From Giardia muris (lineage: Eukaryota > Fornicata > Diplomonadida > Hexamitidae), in contig CM016927.1 in NCBI GenBank assembly GCA_006247105.1, forward strand, positions 310,001 through 374,000: a DNA stretch of 64,000 bases. Reading direction: 5' to 3'. The position numbers and the translations under genes are program-made. Positions within the stretch are counted from its first letter, which is position 1. Every line of letters begins with the position of its first letter. The notes beneath the pieces are model-generated. The model saw only the letters and a program-made list of their open reading frames with translations. It was not told where the DNA came from and made no database searches. This document shows positions 41,960-51,435 of this stretch, piece by piece.

Positions 41960-43651
41960 ATGTCTCGGTTCCAGCTCTTCCCATACGATCTCCAGGCCGA
42001 GCACTATGCGCTGCTCGACTCCCTCTTGGACCAGTACATGAAGGGTGAGAGCGTCGCCACCCGGAGCGAACGGAATAGGCGGCAGCAGGATGCCCTAGCA
42101 ACTCTCAAGGCTTTATTGACAGAATGGGTTCGGGGTCTTCGCTACCAAGGTGGTGGGTTTCCCGCGACGTACATGGCTGGTGGGACAAGCCACCTCGTCG
42201 ATGTGCTACCATACGGGTCGTATCTCTTGGGAGTTAGCTCTGGAGACTCGGATATCGACGTTGTAACAGTATTCCCATCCGATATCACGAAGGAACAGGT
42301 GATGCGCCTCTTCCCGAACGTGCTGAGGCAGAGACAAGATGTTACGTACTGCAACGTCATTGATAGGGCGACCGTCCCAATCATCCGCTTCATCTTGATG
42401 GGAGTGGAGTTCGATATGTCGATCTGCATCTTGAATAACATCACGGTTGTGGGAACCGATTATCTCTACTTGGATATGCAGAACATGCAGCCGAAGTCTG
42501 TCTTAGCTATTAATGGGTACCGCACCAACTTGCACTTGAAACGCCTTCTCGTCGAGGCTCACGTCCTCGAGCCCTTCCAAAAGCTTGTCCTCATCCTGAA
42601 GCTGTGGTGCAAGCGGAACAATATCTATGGGAATAAGTTCGGGTACTTCGGAGGCATAAATTGCAGTATTCTGGTCGCCGCGCTCCTGATCTATACGGAT
42701 GTCTCAAATACTCAATTTGCAAACCCCGAGAAGGTCCCGATCTCCTTGTGGCTCTATAACTTCTTTGGGTATTACGCGGGGTTGGACTGGGGGAAAACAA
42801 CCATTCAACTCCCGGATCAGGTTCGATTTGCGGATACGACTCCACACGAGATCGTTGCCCTCAGTTGGCCTCGCAACTTAAAGGCGGATGGTCCTATGCG
42901 CCTCATCACGGCTGTCGAACCATACATCAATAGCACCGGCCGTGTCACCTCGACCACTCTTAATGTCATAGTTTCCAAATTCTCTCAAGGGGCAGCAAGC
43001 TTAAATCGTCTCGCACATGCTCTGACTGCCACTCTCAATGGTGGGATTCAACGGTTTCGAGCCCTATTGAACGTCACCCTTCTTGGAGACCTTCTTGGGG
43101 ATAAGGAACGAGAGTTTTTCGAGAATCGGGAGGAGTTGGAGGAAGATACTTGCACTCGCTTCTGTGCGATTCAAATCAGGAACCACCATGATAGCAATGA
43201 TAAGGCCGAGGCCGTGGAGCGGTTCAGTGACTACATTGAAGCAAGTATACCGCATTTCCAGAAGAGGATCCTGAAACGGCCCGAATTTCCGACAGACCAG
43301 GACCTCCAAGTCATCTCCGTCTGCACCCTCCCCAAATGGTACAAGACGTCTCAACTAAAGCAGAACCCCACGCCCCCGCCAAACTACAGCCTCGTCCCCC
43401 CCGATGATGGCTATCGGACCTTGTTCTTACGGTTAGTTGTACGAAATACTCAACGCACCCTCGCCGCAGAGAAGATCATCGCCCTTGGCCGCGAGCTCCA
43501 GGACCGTGCCGAAAAGCACCACAAACAGAAGAGTGTTCACTCACAAGATACGGACTTGTCCTTGAAATGCTTCCTCATTCAACGGAAGACCGTCTCGGAG
43601 CTTCTGAAATGGAGCCCCCCCGGCTCTGGGACACGGAAAGTAAAGTCGTGA
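41960..43651 (+). CDS. Poly(A) polymerase
   Basis: 563 residues. Nucleotidyltransferase that adds poly(A) tails to pre-mRNA. Palm motif 'PYGSYLLGVSSGDSDIDVV' with Gly86-Ser87 and catalytic Asp98 and Asp100; third Asp in 'GVEFDMSI' (about 152). Then 'SVLAINGYRTNLHL' (family 'S...LNG.R...'), 'LVLILKLWCKRNNIYGN', and 'FGYFGGINCSILVA' (family 'GYLGG...A.LVA'), followed by 'WDWGK'-like and 'PHEIVALSWPRNL'-like segments of the central domain. This is the canonical nuclear PAP layout (N-terminal palm, central helical domain, RNA-binding C-terminus) rather than a TRF4 type. The ATG at 41960 is 11 bp after the previous stop, preceded by ttaaatt. Confidence 0.9.
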   Translation: MSRFQLFPYDLQAEHYALLDSLLDQYMKGESVATRSERNRRQQDALATLKALLTEWVRGLRYQGGGFPATYMAGGTSHLVDVLPYGSYLLGVSSGDSDIDVVTVFPSDITKEQVMRLFPNVLRQRQDVTYCNVIDRATVPIIRFILMGVEFDMSICILNNITVVGTDYLYLDMQNMQPKSVLAINGYRTNLHLKRLLVEAHVLEPFQKLVLILKLWCKRNNIYGNKFGYFGGINCSILVAALLIYTDVSNTQFANPEKVPISLWLYNFFGYYAGLDWGKTTIQLPDQVRFADTTPHEIVALSWPRNLKADGPMRLITAVEPYINSTGRVTSTTLNVIVSKFSQGAASLNRLAHALTATLNGGIQRFRALLNVTLLGDLLGDKEREFFENREELEEDTCTRFCAIQIRNHHDSNDKAEAVERFSDYIEASIPHFQKRILKRPEFPTDQDLQVISVCTLPKWYKTSQLKQNPTPPPNYSLVPPDDGYRTLFLRLVVRNTQRTLAAEKIIALGRELQDRAEKHHKQKSVHSQDTDLSLKCFLIQRKTVSELLKWSPPGSGTRKVKS

Positions 43652-43683
43652 CGGCCTGGGGCTTTTCATTGCATATCTCGGTA

Positions 43684-46600
43684 CTATTGCCCCGAATAGC
43701 CATGGTTCCCTTGCCCCTCAGGCAATGCACCTGTTGACGCCGAATACGGTGTGAAATCGCCGGAATTCGGACCCGGGGGAAGAAGCTGGAGCGGTAGGTA
43801 CGTAGAGTCCCCGGGAGGCGCTATCGTTGGAGGGGCATCGCCAAGAATAGCATCGGGATGAGGTAGTGATTGTTCCCCAGCAATCGACCGGCCAGCAACG
43901 GGTATGCGTCCAACCCAACTCCGATCTGATGGGTAAGGATTGATATTGATAGAAAGTGGGGTGGGTAAGGCGGTTGAGGGCCCTGATGATGACAAGGGGA
44001 CGACGGGAACCGAGGGCTGTAATTGAGTGGAGGGTGAAACTGTTGTTGTTGTGGAAGAAGAGTGTGGATGCGTGTGTGTGCGCGAGGAAAAGGAGGGTGA
44101 ATCATGTCGTCGTTGCATTGGGAGGGCGGTGGCGGATCCGCGTTGCGAGTGAGAACGACGACCTCTATCGACGTCCTTACGGTACTCACTCCAATAGGAG
44201 AGGGTGGTCTGGACCCCAGTGTCTTGGGTTTGACGATCTGGGCGTCTAGGATAAACCTCTCCATGTCCAACGGTTGAAGCCATACGAAACTCACGAGAGA
44301 AGTGGCTTTGAGTATAGATGCTCTTGATTGAGTTATATAGCTTTGTCAAGCTATCGGAGTCTATGACTTCTTCGGCGCGTTGTAGAAGAGTAGTTGGAAC
44401 ATTCAAGCTTTGAATCGGCTGCAAGTCTGTTTTGAAGAAGTGCCGCGGAATGAGGAGTTCGGTCAAGTGCAAGAGGGTTCTGGTGTTATAACAAAGCTGA
44501 ATATCAACGGGGATCGTCACCTCGCGCTCGGGAGACGGCTCAGGGATATGTTGAATGAAGAGGTGATATGGCGTACAGTGACACCATTCCGGGGCACACT
44601 CGACCTTCTCTTGGTTCATCCTATTGATGTCCGGGACTGTGGCGTAAGCATCGCGGTTATTGACGGCGGCTAGGACCAGCATCGCCATCGCCTCACAAAC
44701 GTTAGGACGGCAACTAAAGGCACTGAAAATCGTCCGAGTGATTACAAAGCCACTTGCTACAAAGAGCTCCTTGGCAAAAATGTACGTTTCAAAGTCGATA
44801 TCTGCAACGGCCATCAGGATGACGTCGCCCCGGCTGATATAGCGAGAACAGAACTCGTTCACCGTCATCATCTCACCGTTTTCCGACAGGGATGGCGTGA
44901 ACCGCATTTTGATCGGCCGAAGAGGCCTGCTACGCATGTTCAACGGGACGATCGAGGGGCGTCCATACTCCGGATCCATCGACGTCGTTTGTATCATGGA
45001 AGGCCCGAAAAGGTACTCCTTCGGATCAATGATAAGGAAGTGCTCAGGAGATAAGCCGTTCTTCGCAACCTTGTCTGCGAGCGCCGGAACCTTCGTCACC
45101 GGCTCGTGGAAACACCGCTTGATGTCGCAAGCAATGCTTCGGTTTAGAATCATATGGTCATCCACGGTTCTGGCGTCGAACTCGCTGATCAACGCACTTA
45201 TATCCGCCTGCCCGAAGATCTCCATGACGTTCTCACTCGCTTGTCCACCTCCACGCTGCTGCCCTCCACGTGGCCGAAGCTCCTGGTGCGTACTTGTTTG
45301 TTTCCGAAGGACCTCCTTATTCCTTACCGCCAGACGGTCCAGACGCTCCGAGATGATGTCTGCAAGGTTGCTCATGACTTTGAATAGCATTATTTTGCTG
45401 TACTCCTGCATGGTGTGGAACAGAACCTTCTTCTCCTGGAGACACAGGCGAATCCGGATCTCGCGGTACTCTGCCGGGCTAAGCTTCGCTAGCAGCGCAT
45501 CGGTGCGCAGAAGCTCTGAGGCACTGATCGCGTTGTAGTTGTTCGGCGCCCGCTTCATCCGTAACGTGGCCTTGTTGTATATTGGATCGGCCTCGGCGAT
45601 CTCCGTCAAATGCTGGAGCGCCAGAAGCTGGGTGACGGTGCATAGCTCGGCAGGTATGCGCGGGCTCATCCGGAAGTAGGATCCGAAGAAAAGGCTCGGT
45701 TGCCGATCCTTCCCCGTTGGGGCGCCATCGAGCATACAGGAGATCTGCTGTCCTTGTCCTTGCTGGCTCCCGAAAAGGCGTAGCCGATGGGGCACACTCC
45801 CATGAGCAAGCTGCGTCCCGAATGAGGAGAAGAGTATTGTTTGTCGCAATTGGACGTCCACCGTCCCCTCTCCAAGGATCGGGAGGCAGGATAGCCGCTC
45901 AACGGACGCGGGGTCATGGATGGCTGGAGTCTCTGCAATATCGGCTGAGGAGAGAGAGCCTAGCATCCCGGGGAGAAACTCATAGCGCTTCAAACCCGAA
46001 AGCGCCCGGATAAGCGACTCAACGCAAGGCGAGCGAAGCCCGTACGCCAGGAGGACTGAGGGCATGAAGGCGTTGACGATGTGAGCGATCAAGGGGCTAG
46101 TGAAGACATACTGGATCGTAAAGGAGATATTCGTAAAGATCTGGACTGTATTCAACGCAAAACGCTCGGCGCGATTTGTGAGGAGGGTGACGTTCCCCAG
46201 GTATTGTGAGCTCTGGAACTGATCAAATCCGAGGTCGTTTCGCAAAAGCGCCCGATATGTCCTTAACGCGTCCAGGAGGATCGGACCCGCTGAGTATAGA
46301 CGTGCTTGCATGACGGATATGTAGGCATGCTCAGCTTCAGCCTCATCCTCGCCAATCCAGATGTCAGGGCGTGCCAGCTCTCCAATAAGCTGGTCGACTT
46401 CCAGGTCCGGCTTGAGAGCGTTCCCAAGGGTGTTCCGCATCGAAGACTGTGCCCCACCGATTAAGGTATAATTGCTCGTCTCGAGGGGTGAGTACTGTTC
46501 AGGATTTGCAAAGTGAGTATAGTTCGAAAGGACATGGCCGAACCACTGCATAAGCGTGTGGAAGTATGCATGCTCGCCAGTCTCATCCTTGGCCGTCTCA

Positions 46601-48744
46601 TCTTGCCCACGTCCAGCAAACTCGATGACCACGGCAGCAAGGTCCGGGACCAGTCGGCAGAAGGCGCTGTATAGGGCATGGATCGATATATACATTGTGT
46701 TCGCCGGGTTGGGGCGTGCGTTTGCGAGTCTTTGAAGCTTCTGGCGCAGAAGACTGGCCTCCACGCCATCCTCTCCTCCCGGCGCTAGTGCTAGCAGCGG
46801 GCTCTCCCCGCCATGGAAGATTGTCTGGACCAAGCAGTTCTGATACGTGATCGCGGCGAGAACCGAAAGAACGTTGACAATGAAAAGCTGGAGTACCATT
46901 GGGCATCCGCAGATTGCGCGGGAGAAGTAGACAGGCGTCAAGGCGGGTGTGGACACAGCGTGGAGCGCGCAGACACAGCGTAGAACCCGGACCGTTACTC
47001 GTGGGAAAGTTGCGCGGCCAAGGATCCCCGCATATGCCTCTCGCTCCGCATAGAACTCTCCTAGACGAGCCAGAATCGTCGTGTGGGTCAAGGGCTCGTC
47101 TTCGGGACGGAATAATCCTTCTTGTCGAGGCGTTCGCCAGATGGATGTCAAGCCATAGCCTCCTGGAGGTGGCTCTCCGCAAAACTGCCGCTCACTCGAG
47201 ACCTGCGCGTCGACCTGCAAGGTCAACACACACTGCTGTTGCAGGTAGCGCGCCATGCAGATCCGAGCCGTAAGCAGCTGCCGATGCCCAGGTATCTCAA
47301 AAAAATGTGACTCCTTTGCCTTCCCATCACCCCCGAGGTTCAGGACGAAGGCGGGGAAGCGTTTCCGAAAGGACTGATCCGCTTTGTACTTCTGGATATA
47401 AATCTGAGGCATTCGTAAGAAGGAATCGACGTCTCCAAGCTGTCGTACTGAACGAATCCCAAGGAGCCGCGCTATCTGGCAGTTATGAATGTGCAGACGC
47501 AGCCCGAGCTCGTCGAGGTGGCGGCGTGCAAACTGTCGGAGTTCGAGTCGAGTATCGAAGCCGCGAATCAGCCAGGAATGCTCTTGCTCGAAGCGGGAGA
47601 TCGATACGTCATTGGGATAGTACATTTCAAGGGTGAGGGGGAGGGAGAACTCGTCGGTACGGTTCCGCAAGCGAATGACCTTCTCATCCGCTTTGATACA
47701 GACGTCGTCCACCCGGAAATCCGGCCGATGAAGACTGCTCTGAAAGACAAATAGCTTCCGCCGCTCGCGCTCCTGCAGCCGCAGCACATATGCCTGGAGC
47801 GTCCGAACCTTCAGCTGCATCGAGACGCGGGTCTCTCGCCCATAGTTCAAACGCATGTACATCAAGGGGAACTCGGCCTTGTTCAGGTACTCAACGTTAT
47901 AATCCCCGCGCAACGGCCAGCTCCCGGCTATAAAAACCTTCCCATCCCCCTCTCCAACGGATGAGGGTAACTCCTTGATCTCGGCCCCATGCGGATACTT
48001 CCTCACGGTATCCGAGCGCATGAATCCGAGATCAAGTGTATCCAGACGGCCTAAAAAGTCCTGGCAGTAGGCCACAAAGTCATTTGGGAGCTCGCTCATC
48101 ACTTGTGCATAGCTCTCGGGAGAGACCGTCCTACTCTCCCATATGGTGGTTGTCATCACCGCATCGGAAGGATACTCATCCTCTGGGGTGTCCAGATGCG
48201 TGTCCGCATAGACCTTACGGACTCGCTCCTGGTATTGTTCCAAGACACCAAGGTCGGGGAGCTGCGCAAGCAGACGCGCCTCGTCCTCAGGAGTCTTGAT
48301 GGTCTCCAATGTATGACGGCCCAAGATCCCATCGTCAGCAAAAAGGACATTGAAGTGTAATATCAAGGTTTCGACAGGTTCTGCGGCCGGGCGCCGTAAG
48401 AACTTCTTGATCGCCTCCCAGGAGCCCATCCCGAGCATCTCTATGGCCTCAAGAAGCGCCAGGTCGTCGGCGAGTGACCACCCGTCGGGCCAGGCGGGAG
48501 CACTGAACAGGACGCGGGGGTACATGCTGTGCGCGCTCACATGCGTCTTGTACTCCGTCCGCGCGATGTAGCAGTCGAGGCAGAGGCTAAAATCCTTGCA
48601 GATGTGGCACTGCATCTTAAGCGTGTACGGGTCGAAGCGACGTTCGCAGAAGCTACAGAGGTCGTCCCCGACCGTGTCCTCGGCCGCCGTCGGCGGACCG
48701 TCGAGTGCGCGCGCACCCGAGAGCGCCTCGGCTGGCCAATTCAT
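43684..48744 (-). CDS. Giant Ada2-like protein: ZZ finger, SANT, ADA2 core plus ~1300-residue extension
   Basis: 1686 residues in one uninterrupted frame; the ATG at 48744 follows aaaaagta. A ZZ zinc finger at 28-75 ('CSFCERRFDP', 'CHICKDFSLCLDCY', closing His-x3-His) and a SANT domain at about 86-125 ('WSLADDLALLEAIEMLGMGS', 'WEAIKKFL') in that order are specific to Ada2, the adaptor of Gcn5 histone acetyltransferase complexes. At about 275-345 the ADA2 core follows: 'PLRGDYNVEYLNKAEFPLMY' and 'LQERERRKLFVFQSSL'. Ada2 is normally 430-560 residues and ends with a SWIRM domain. Here a further 1300 or so residues follow with no recognised domain; they look folded up to about 1560, then become Ser/Thr/Pro-rich. 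A stretch near 1115-1160 ('LLAKLSPAEYREIRIRLCLQ') faintly recalls the start of SWIRM. Confidence 0.82.
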   Translation of the reverse strand: MNWPAEALSGARALDGPPTAAEDTVGDDLCSFCERRFDPYTLKMQCHICKDFSLCLDCYIARTEYKTHVSAHSMYPRVLFSAPAWPDGWSLADDLALLEAIEMLGMGSWEAIKKFLRRPAAEPVETLILHFNVLFADDGILGRHTLETIKTPEDEARLLAQLPDLGVLEQYQERVRKVYADTHLDTPEDEYPSDAVMTTTIWESRTVSPESYAQVMSELPNDFVAYCQDFLGRLDTLDLGFMRSDTVRKYPHGAEIKELPSSVGEGDGKVFIAGSWPLRGDYNVEYLNKAEFPLMYMRLNYGRETRVSMQLKVRTLQAYVLRLQERERRKLFVFQSSLHRPDFRVDDVCIKADEKVIRLRNRTDEFSLPLTLEMYYPNDVSISRFEQEHSWLIRGFDTRLELRQFARRHLDELGLRLHIHNCQIARLLGIRSVRQLGDVDSFLRMPQIYIQKYKADQSFRKRFPAFVLNLGGDGKAKESHFFEIPGHRQLLTARICMARYLQQQCVLTLQVDAQVSSERQFCGEPPPGGYGLTSIWRTPRQEGLFRPEDEPLTHTTILARLGEFYAEREAYAGILGRATFPRVTVRVLRCVCALHAVSTPALTPVYFSRAICGCPMVLQLFIVNVLSVLAAITYQNCLVQTIFHGGESPLLALAPGGEDGVEASLLRQKLQRLANARPNPANTMYISIHALYSAFCRLVPDLAAVVIEFAGRGQDETAKDETGEHAYFHTLMQWFGHVLSNYTHFANPEQYSPLETSNYTLIGGAQSSMRNTLGNALKPDLEVDQLIGELARPDIWIGEDEAEAEHAYISVMQARLYSAGPILLDALRTYRALLRNDLGFDQFQSSQYLGNVTLLTNRAERFALNTVQIFTNISFTIQYVFTSPLIAHIVNAFMPSVLLAYGLRSPCVESLIRALSGLKRYEFLPGMLGSLSSADIAETPAIHDPASVERLSCLPILGEGTVDVQLRQTILFSSFGTQLAHGSVPHRLRLFGSQQGQGQQISCMLDGAPTGKDRQPSLFFGSYFRMSPRIPAELCTVTQLLALQHLTEIAEADPIYNKATLRMKRAPNNYNAISASELLRTDALLAKLSPAEYREIRIRLCLQEKKVLFHTMQEYSKIMLFKVMSNLADIISERLDRLAVRNKEVLRKQTSTHQELRPRGGQQRGGGQASENVMEIFGQADISALISEFDARTVDDHMILNRSIACDIKRCFHEPVTKVPALADKVAKNGLSPEHFLIIDPKEYLFGPSMIQTTSMDPEYGRPSIVPLNMRSRPLRPIKMRFTPSLSENGEMMTVNEFCSRYISRGDVILMAVADIDFETYIFAKELFVASGFVITRTIFSAFSCRPNVCEAMAMLVLAAVNNRDAYATVPDINRMNQEKVECAPEWCHCTPYHLFIQHIPEPSPEREVTIPVDIQLCYNTRTLLHLTELLIPRHFFKTDLQPIQSLNVPTTLLQRAEEVIDSDSLTKLYNSIKSIYTQSHFSREFRMASTVGHGEVYPRRPDRQTQDTGVQTTLSYWSEYRKDVDRGRRSHSQRGSATALPMQRRHDSPSFSSRTHTHPHSSSTTTTVSPSTQLQPSVPVVPLSSSGPSTALPTPLSININPYPSDRSWVGRIPVAGRSIAGEQSLPHPDAILGDAPPTIAPPGDSTYLPLQLLPPGPNSGDFTPYSASTGALPEGQGNHGYSGQ

Positions 48745-48848
48745 TTACTTTTTGAGTTCAGACTACTGTCCTCATTTGAGCCCTCCCCCGCTCCTTTCTG
48801 ACATTCCCCGAGGCTAGCTAGCAACTCATCTTAGGAATTCACAAGGCA

Positions 48849-50633
48849 TCAAGCCGATAAGCGCTTTTGAAGGTCAGAAGGGTCTAATGAGGCGGCCCTG
48901 GATAAGGTCGTCTCAGAAGGAGTAGGGGTAAGGGCATTCTCAACAGGACTACACACATCCTGCTTCTCGGTATTGAGGGGCGGCGTGGTCTTCGTCCTCA
49001 CGCCTCTTCGTTGTCTCTTCTCAATGCAACGAGCAATGGAATTCCCGACCCACTTGGCAAAGAAGCAGAAAGCTACAAAGAGAATAGTTAGGACTAAGGA
49101 CTGCCATCCAGAAATGACGATGATGAAGAGGGAGATGCTGAAGGTCGGGACTGCAAGAAGAATGACGATTAGAATCCCCCCAGGAAGACGGAAGGAATTG
49201 GCAACGTTGGCGATCTCTGCCGTACTGGCCTCTCCAACCAACGAGGTTCGAGTGCTTACCGTCCCCGTTGATGCTCCATCTTGTTCCGGCTCATGCCCAC
49301 GTTCTGTATGACAGATCTCGGAGATAGTCTCAACGCTAGGAGTGATAACAGACTCCGAAAGGGCGTAGCACTCAATAGTCTCGCGAGTCATTAGACGCCG
49401 CGCCTCCTCTGTCCTGCGTACTATCCCTCGCTTACCATATCGCGCGTAGATGAAGGATGTTGCAAGAAGGCCCTGAGCGATCATGGACATCAACCCGTTG
49501 ATGGAGACGAGTATCTTGAAGTCAAGTGCGGCTATTGGGAAGCAGATGACGGCAAAGACGACGATGGCTATGCGGGGAACGCTCTCACCGTTACGCAACA
49601 GGGACATCCTGCACAAATACCTCTTCCCGATTAGCGCGTCCTGCTTTGCCATCGAATAGACTTCCATCGACGCACAGAGATGCGCGACGAGGAGAATTGC
49701 AACGTTGGCGACAACCCCTCCAAGAGAAATCCAATAGCTGAGCCATCCGTTCTTGTTGATCGAAAGCTTACGTGCGACGCTTGCGAAAGACCCATTTTCC
49801 CAATTGTCGGGATTCGTCTCGACCGAAACTCCGACTAAAACTGGAAGGAGGTAAAGGCCCGTGACGAGAATGACTGTGATAATAAGCCCGAGGGGGTATG
49901 TCTTTCGCGGGTTCGAGACGCTGTTTGCGAGCGCCCCCACGCAATCGTACCCGGAATAGAGCCATATGCTCGTCGAGATCAGGTTGATCCAGTTGGGAGT
50001 ATGCCCAGGCGGCAGCCCAGAGGCTATCCGTTCCCCATTCAAGTATTGCGCACCTCCACAGAAGAAGATAACAAAGGGCGAGATGATTATCACCGAGATG
50101 ACGATAGAAAGCCAGTTGACGATCTCGATCCCCAAGCAATTGAAGAGGGCGACGGCTCCGAACATAAGGAACGAGCCGATGAGGCGCAGCCACACCTCCT
50201 TGAAGATGGGGAAAATCCCTGAGAGGTAATCGAGGACGCTGACCGCATAGAGGGGGTTGTCGAGCATCGAGAACAGAAGGCGGCAATAGCAATTGAGACG
50301 GCAGGCGAATGGCCCGAGGTCAACGGCCCACTCGACTGGCCCGCCACAATACGGGAAGTACGTGGCGAGTTCAGCCGACATCAAGGCGAGCGGAATGGAC
50401 ATGACAAAGGGGATCAAGACGAGGGAGATGACGGTATAAAGAGCTCCGCCGGACGAGATGGCCTCCTCAACCCCGTAGGGTCCCGCTGAGACGACGAAGA
50501 ACGTTAAGATGACAAGCTTAAAGACGCTGATCGGCTTAGACTTGTCGCGGCTTTTCTTCTCAACAGGCGCCCCCGGCTCCGTCGCAGATACGGCGGAGCA
50601 GGGGGCAACGCCCCTCTGAACCTTCTTGGCCAT
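48849..50633 (-). CDS. APC-superfamily amino acid/polyamine transporter
   Basis: 594 residues, about 12 membrane helices between 30 and 535, with cytosolic polar ends. Helix 1 'LVILTFFVVSAGPYGVEEAI' and the following 'SIPLALMSAELATYFPYCGG' and 'SMLDNPLYAVSVLDYL' follow the plant PUT / LAT-like pattern ('VSGGPFGVE', 'SIPEAL..AELAT.FP.NGGYV', 'MDNALYPVLFLDYL'). These carry amino acids or polyamines. Giardia lives on imported amino acids, so a plasma-membrane amino-acid role is likely. A cytosolic loop of about 75 residues sits between helices 10 and 11 (about 405-470). The ATG at 50633 is followed by a basic tail typical of the cytosolic N-terminus. Confidence 0.88.
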   Translation of the reverse strand: MAKKVQRGVAPCSAVSATEPGAPVEKKSRDKSKPISVFKLVILTFFVVSAGPYGVEEAISSGGALYTVISLVLIPFVMSIPLALMSAELATYFPYCGGPVEWAVDLGPFACRLNCYCRLLFSMLDNPLYAVSVLDYLSGIFPIFKEVWLRLIGSFLMFGAVALFNCLGIEIVNWLSIVISVIIISPFVIFFCGGAQYLNGERIASGLPPGHTPNWINLISTSIWLYSGYDCVGALANSVSNPRKTYPLGLIITVILVTGLYLLPVLVGVSVETNPDNWENGSFASVARKLSINKNGWLSYWISLGGVVANVAILLVAHLCASMEVYSMAKQDALIGKRYLCRMSLLRNGESVPRIAIVVFAVICFPIAALDFKILVSINGLMSMIAQGLLATSFIYARYGKRGIVRRTEEARRLMTRETIECYALSESVITPSVETISEICHTERGHEPEQDGASTGTVSTRTSLVGEASTAEIANVANSFRLPGGILIVILLAVPTFSISLFIIVISGWQSLVLTILFVAFCFFAKWVGNSIARCIEKRQRRGVRTKTTPPLNTEKQDVCSPVENALTPTPSETTLSRAASLDPSDLQKRLSA

Positions 50634-50662
50634 CTTTTAGATCTATATTTCATCGCTTCACT

Positions 50663-51238
50663 TCATTGATTAGTTCTGAGCTGAGCAAGAAAGGCGCTAG
50701 TCTTTGCTAAGGCGCGTCCTCGGTGAGAAATCCGATTCTTCTCGGCGAGCGCCATCTCCCCGAACGTCTTCCCCCCACCTTCAAAGGGCTCGAAGATGGA
50801 GTCCCAACACAAGTCCATGCTCCCTCGGGGCTCGACAATCCGGCCCTCGCAGCGTCCGATGAAGAGGACGGGCTCGCGGTACTTCTCACTATTCACGTCA
50901 CAGAATGCGATCACCGCCTGAGCATAGCCCGTCTTATCCTCGTATGCATCCAGCATGTGATAGAGACCTACCGCTCCGACGGCCTGGAGGAAGTGCTTCA
51001 CATACACGCCCGGAAGCCCTCCATACGCATTGAAGCAGAGGCTAGTGTCGTCGACTAGGACCGGCCCGTTGTAGATGCGACTCGCGGTAAGTGCCTTTTC
51101 TCGTGCCACAAACTCCGGAGTTCCTTGATATTCGGGCAGGTCGATGGCCCGGTGGATGATCGTCTCATCTCCGACGCACGAACGGAACTCCTCCAGCTTA
51201 CGCCCGCTGCTTGTCACAAAACATATTGGAGATGACAT
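50663..51238 (-). CDS. Inosine triphosphate pyrophosphatase (ITPA/Ham1)
   Basis: 191 residues, the usual ITPA length. Hydrolyses ITP, dITP and XTP to monophosphates, keeping deaminated bases out of nucleic acids. Motifs in order: 'CFVTSSGRKLEEF' (family 'FVTGN..KL.E'), 'DLPEYQGTPEFVAREKALTA', 'PVLVDDTSLCFNAYGGLPGV' (metal-binding Asp pair), 'YVKHFL', 'GRCEGRIVEPRGS' and 'CWDSIFEPFEGGGKTFGEMA' (family 'GWDP.F.P.G...T.AEM'), then 'KNRISHRGRAL'. All expected active-site residues are present. The ATG at 51238 follows taaaattat. Confidence 0.95.
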   Translation of the reverse strand: MSSPICFVTSSGRKLEEFRSCVGDETIIHRAIDLPEYQGTPEFVAREKALTASRIYNGPVLVDDTSLCFNAYGGLPGVYVKHFLQAVGAVGLYHMLDAYEDKTGYAQAVIAFCDVNSEKYREPVLFIGRCEGRIVEPRGSMDLCWDSIFEPFEGGGKTFGEMALAEKNRISHRGRALAKTSAFLAQLRTNQ

Positions 51239-51435
51239 AATTTTACTAGTCTCATAGATAGTCGACTTTGGCCTCCTCGTCGGTGTCAGGTGGCGGTACT
51301 TTATAGTGGACTATCTTTCGAGACCATTCAAATTGTCTCTGGTTGTACTCCTATCCGATAAAGGCGAGAGCGGGAGAATGGTCTCATATGGTAGAGGAGA
51401 GAAAGGCATGATGTGGACTATGAACTCTTCTGGTT
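51239..51435. other. 197-bp spacer upstream of ITPA
   Basis: Holds the ITPA promoter (AT-rich 51239-51262). Nothing else recognisable; frames here are shadows. Confidence 0.4.
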
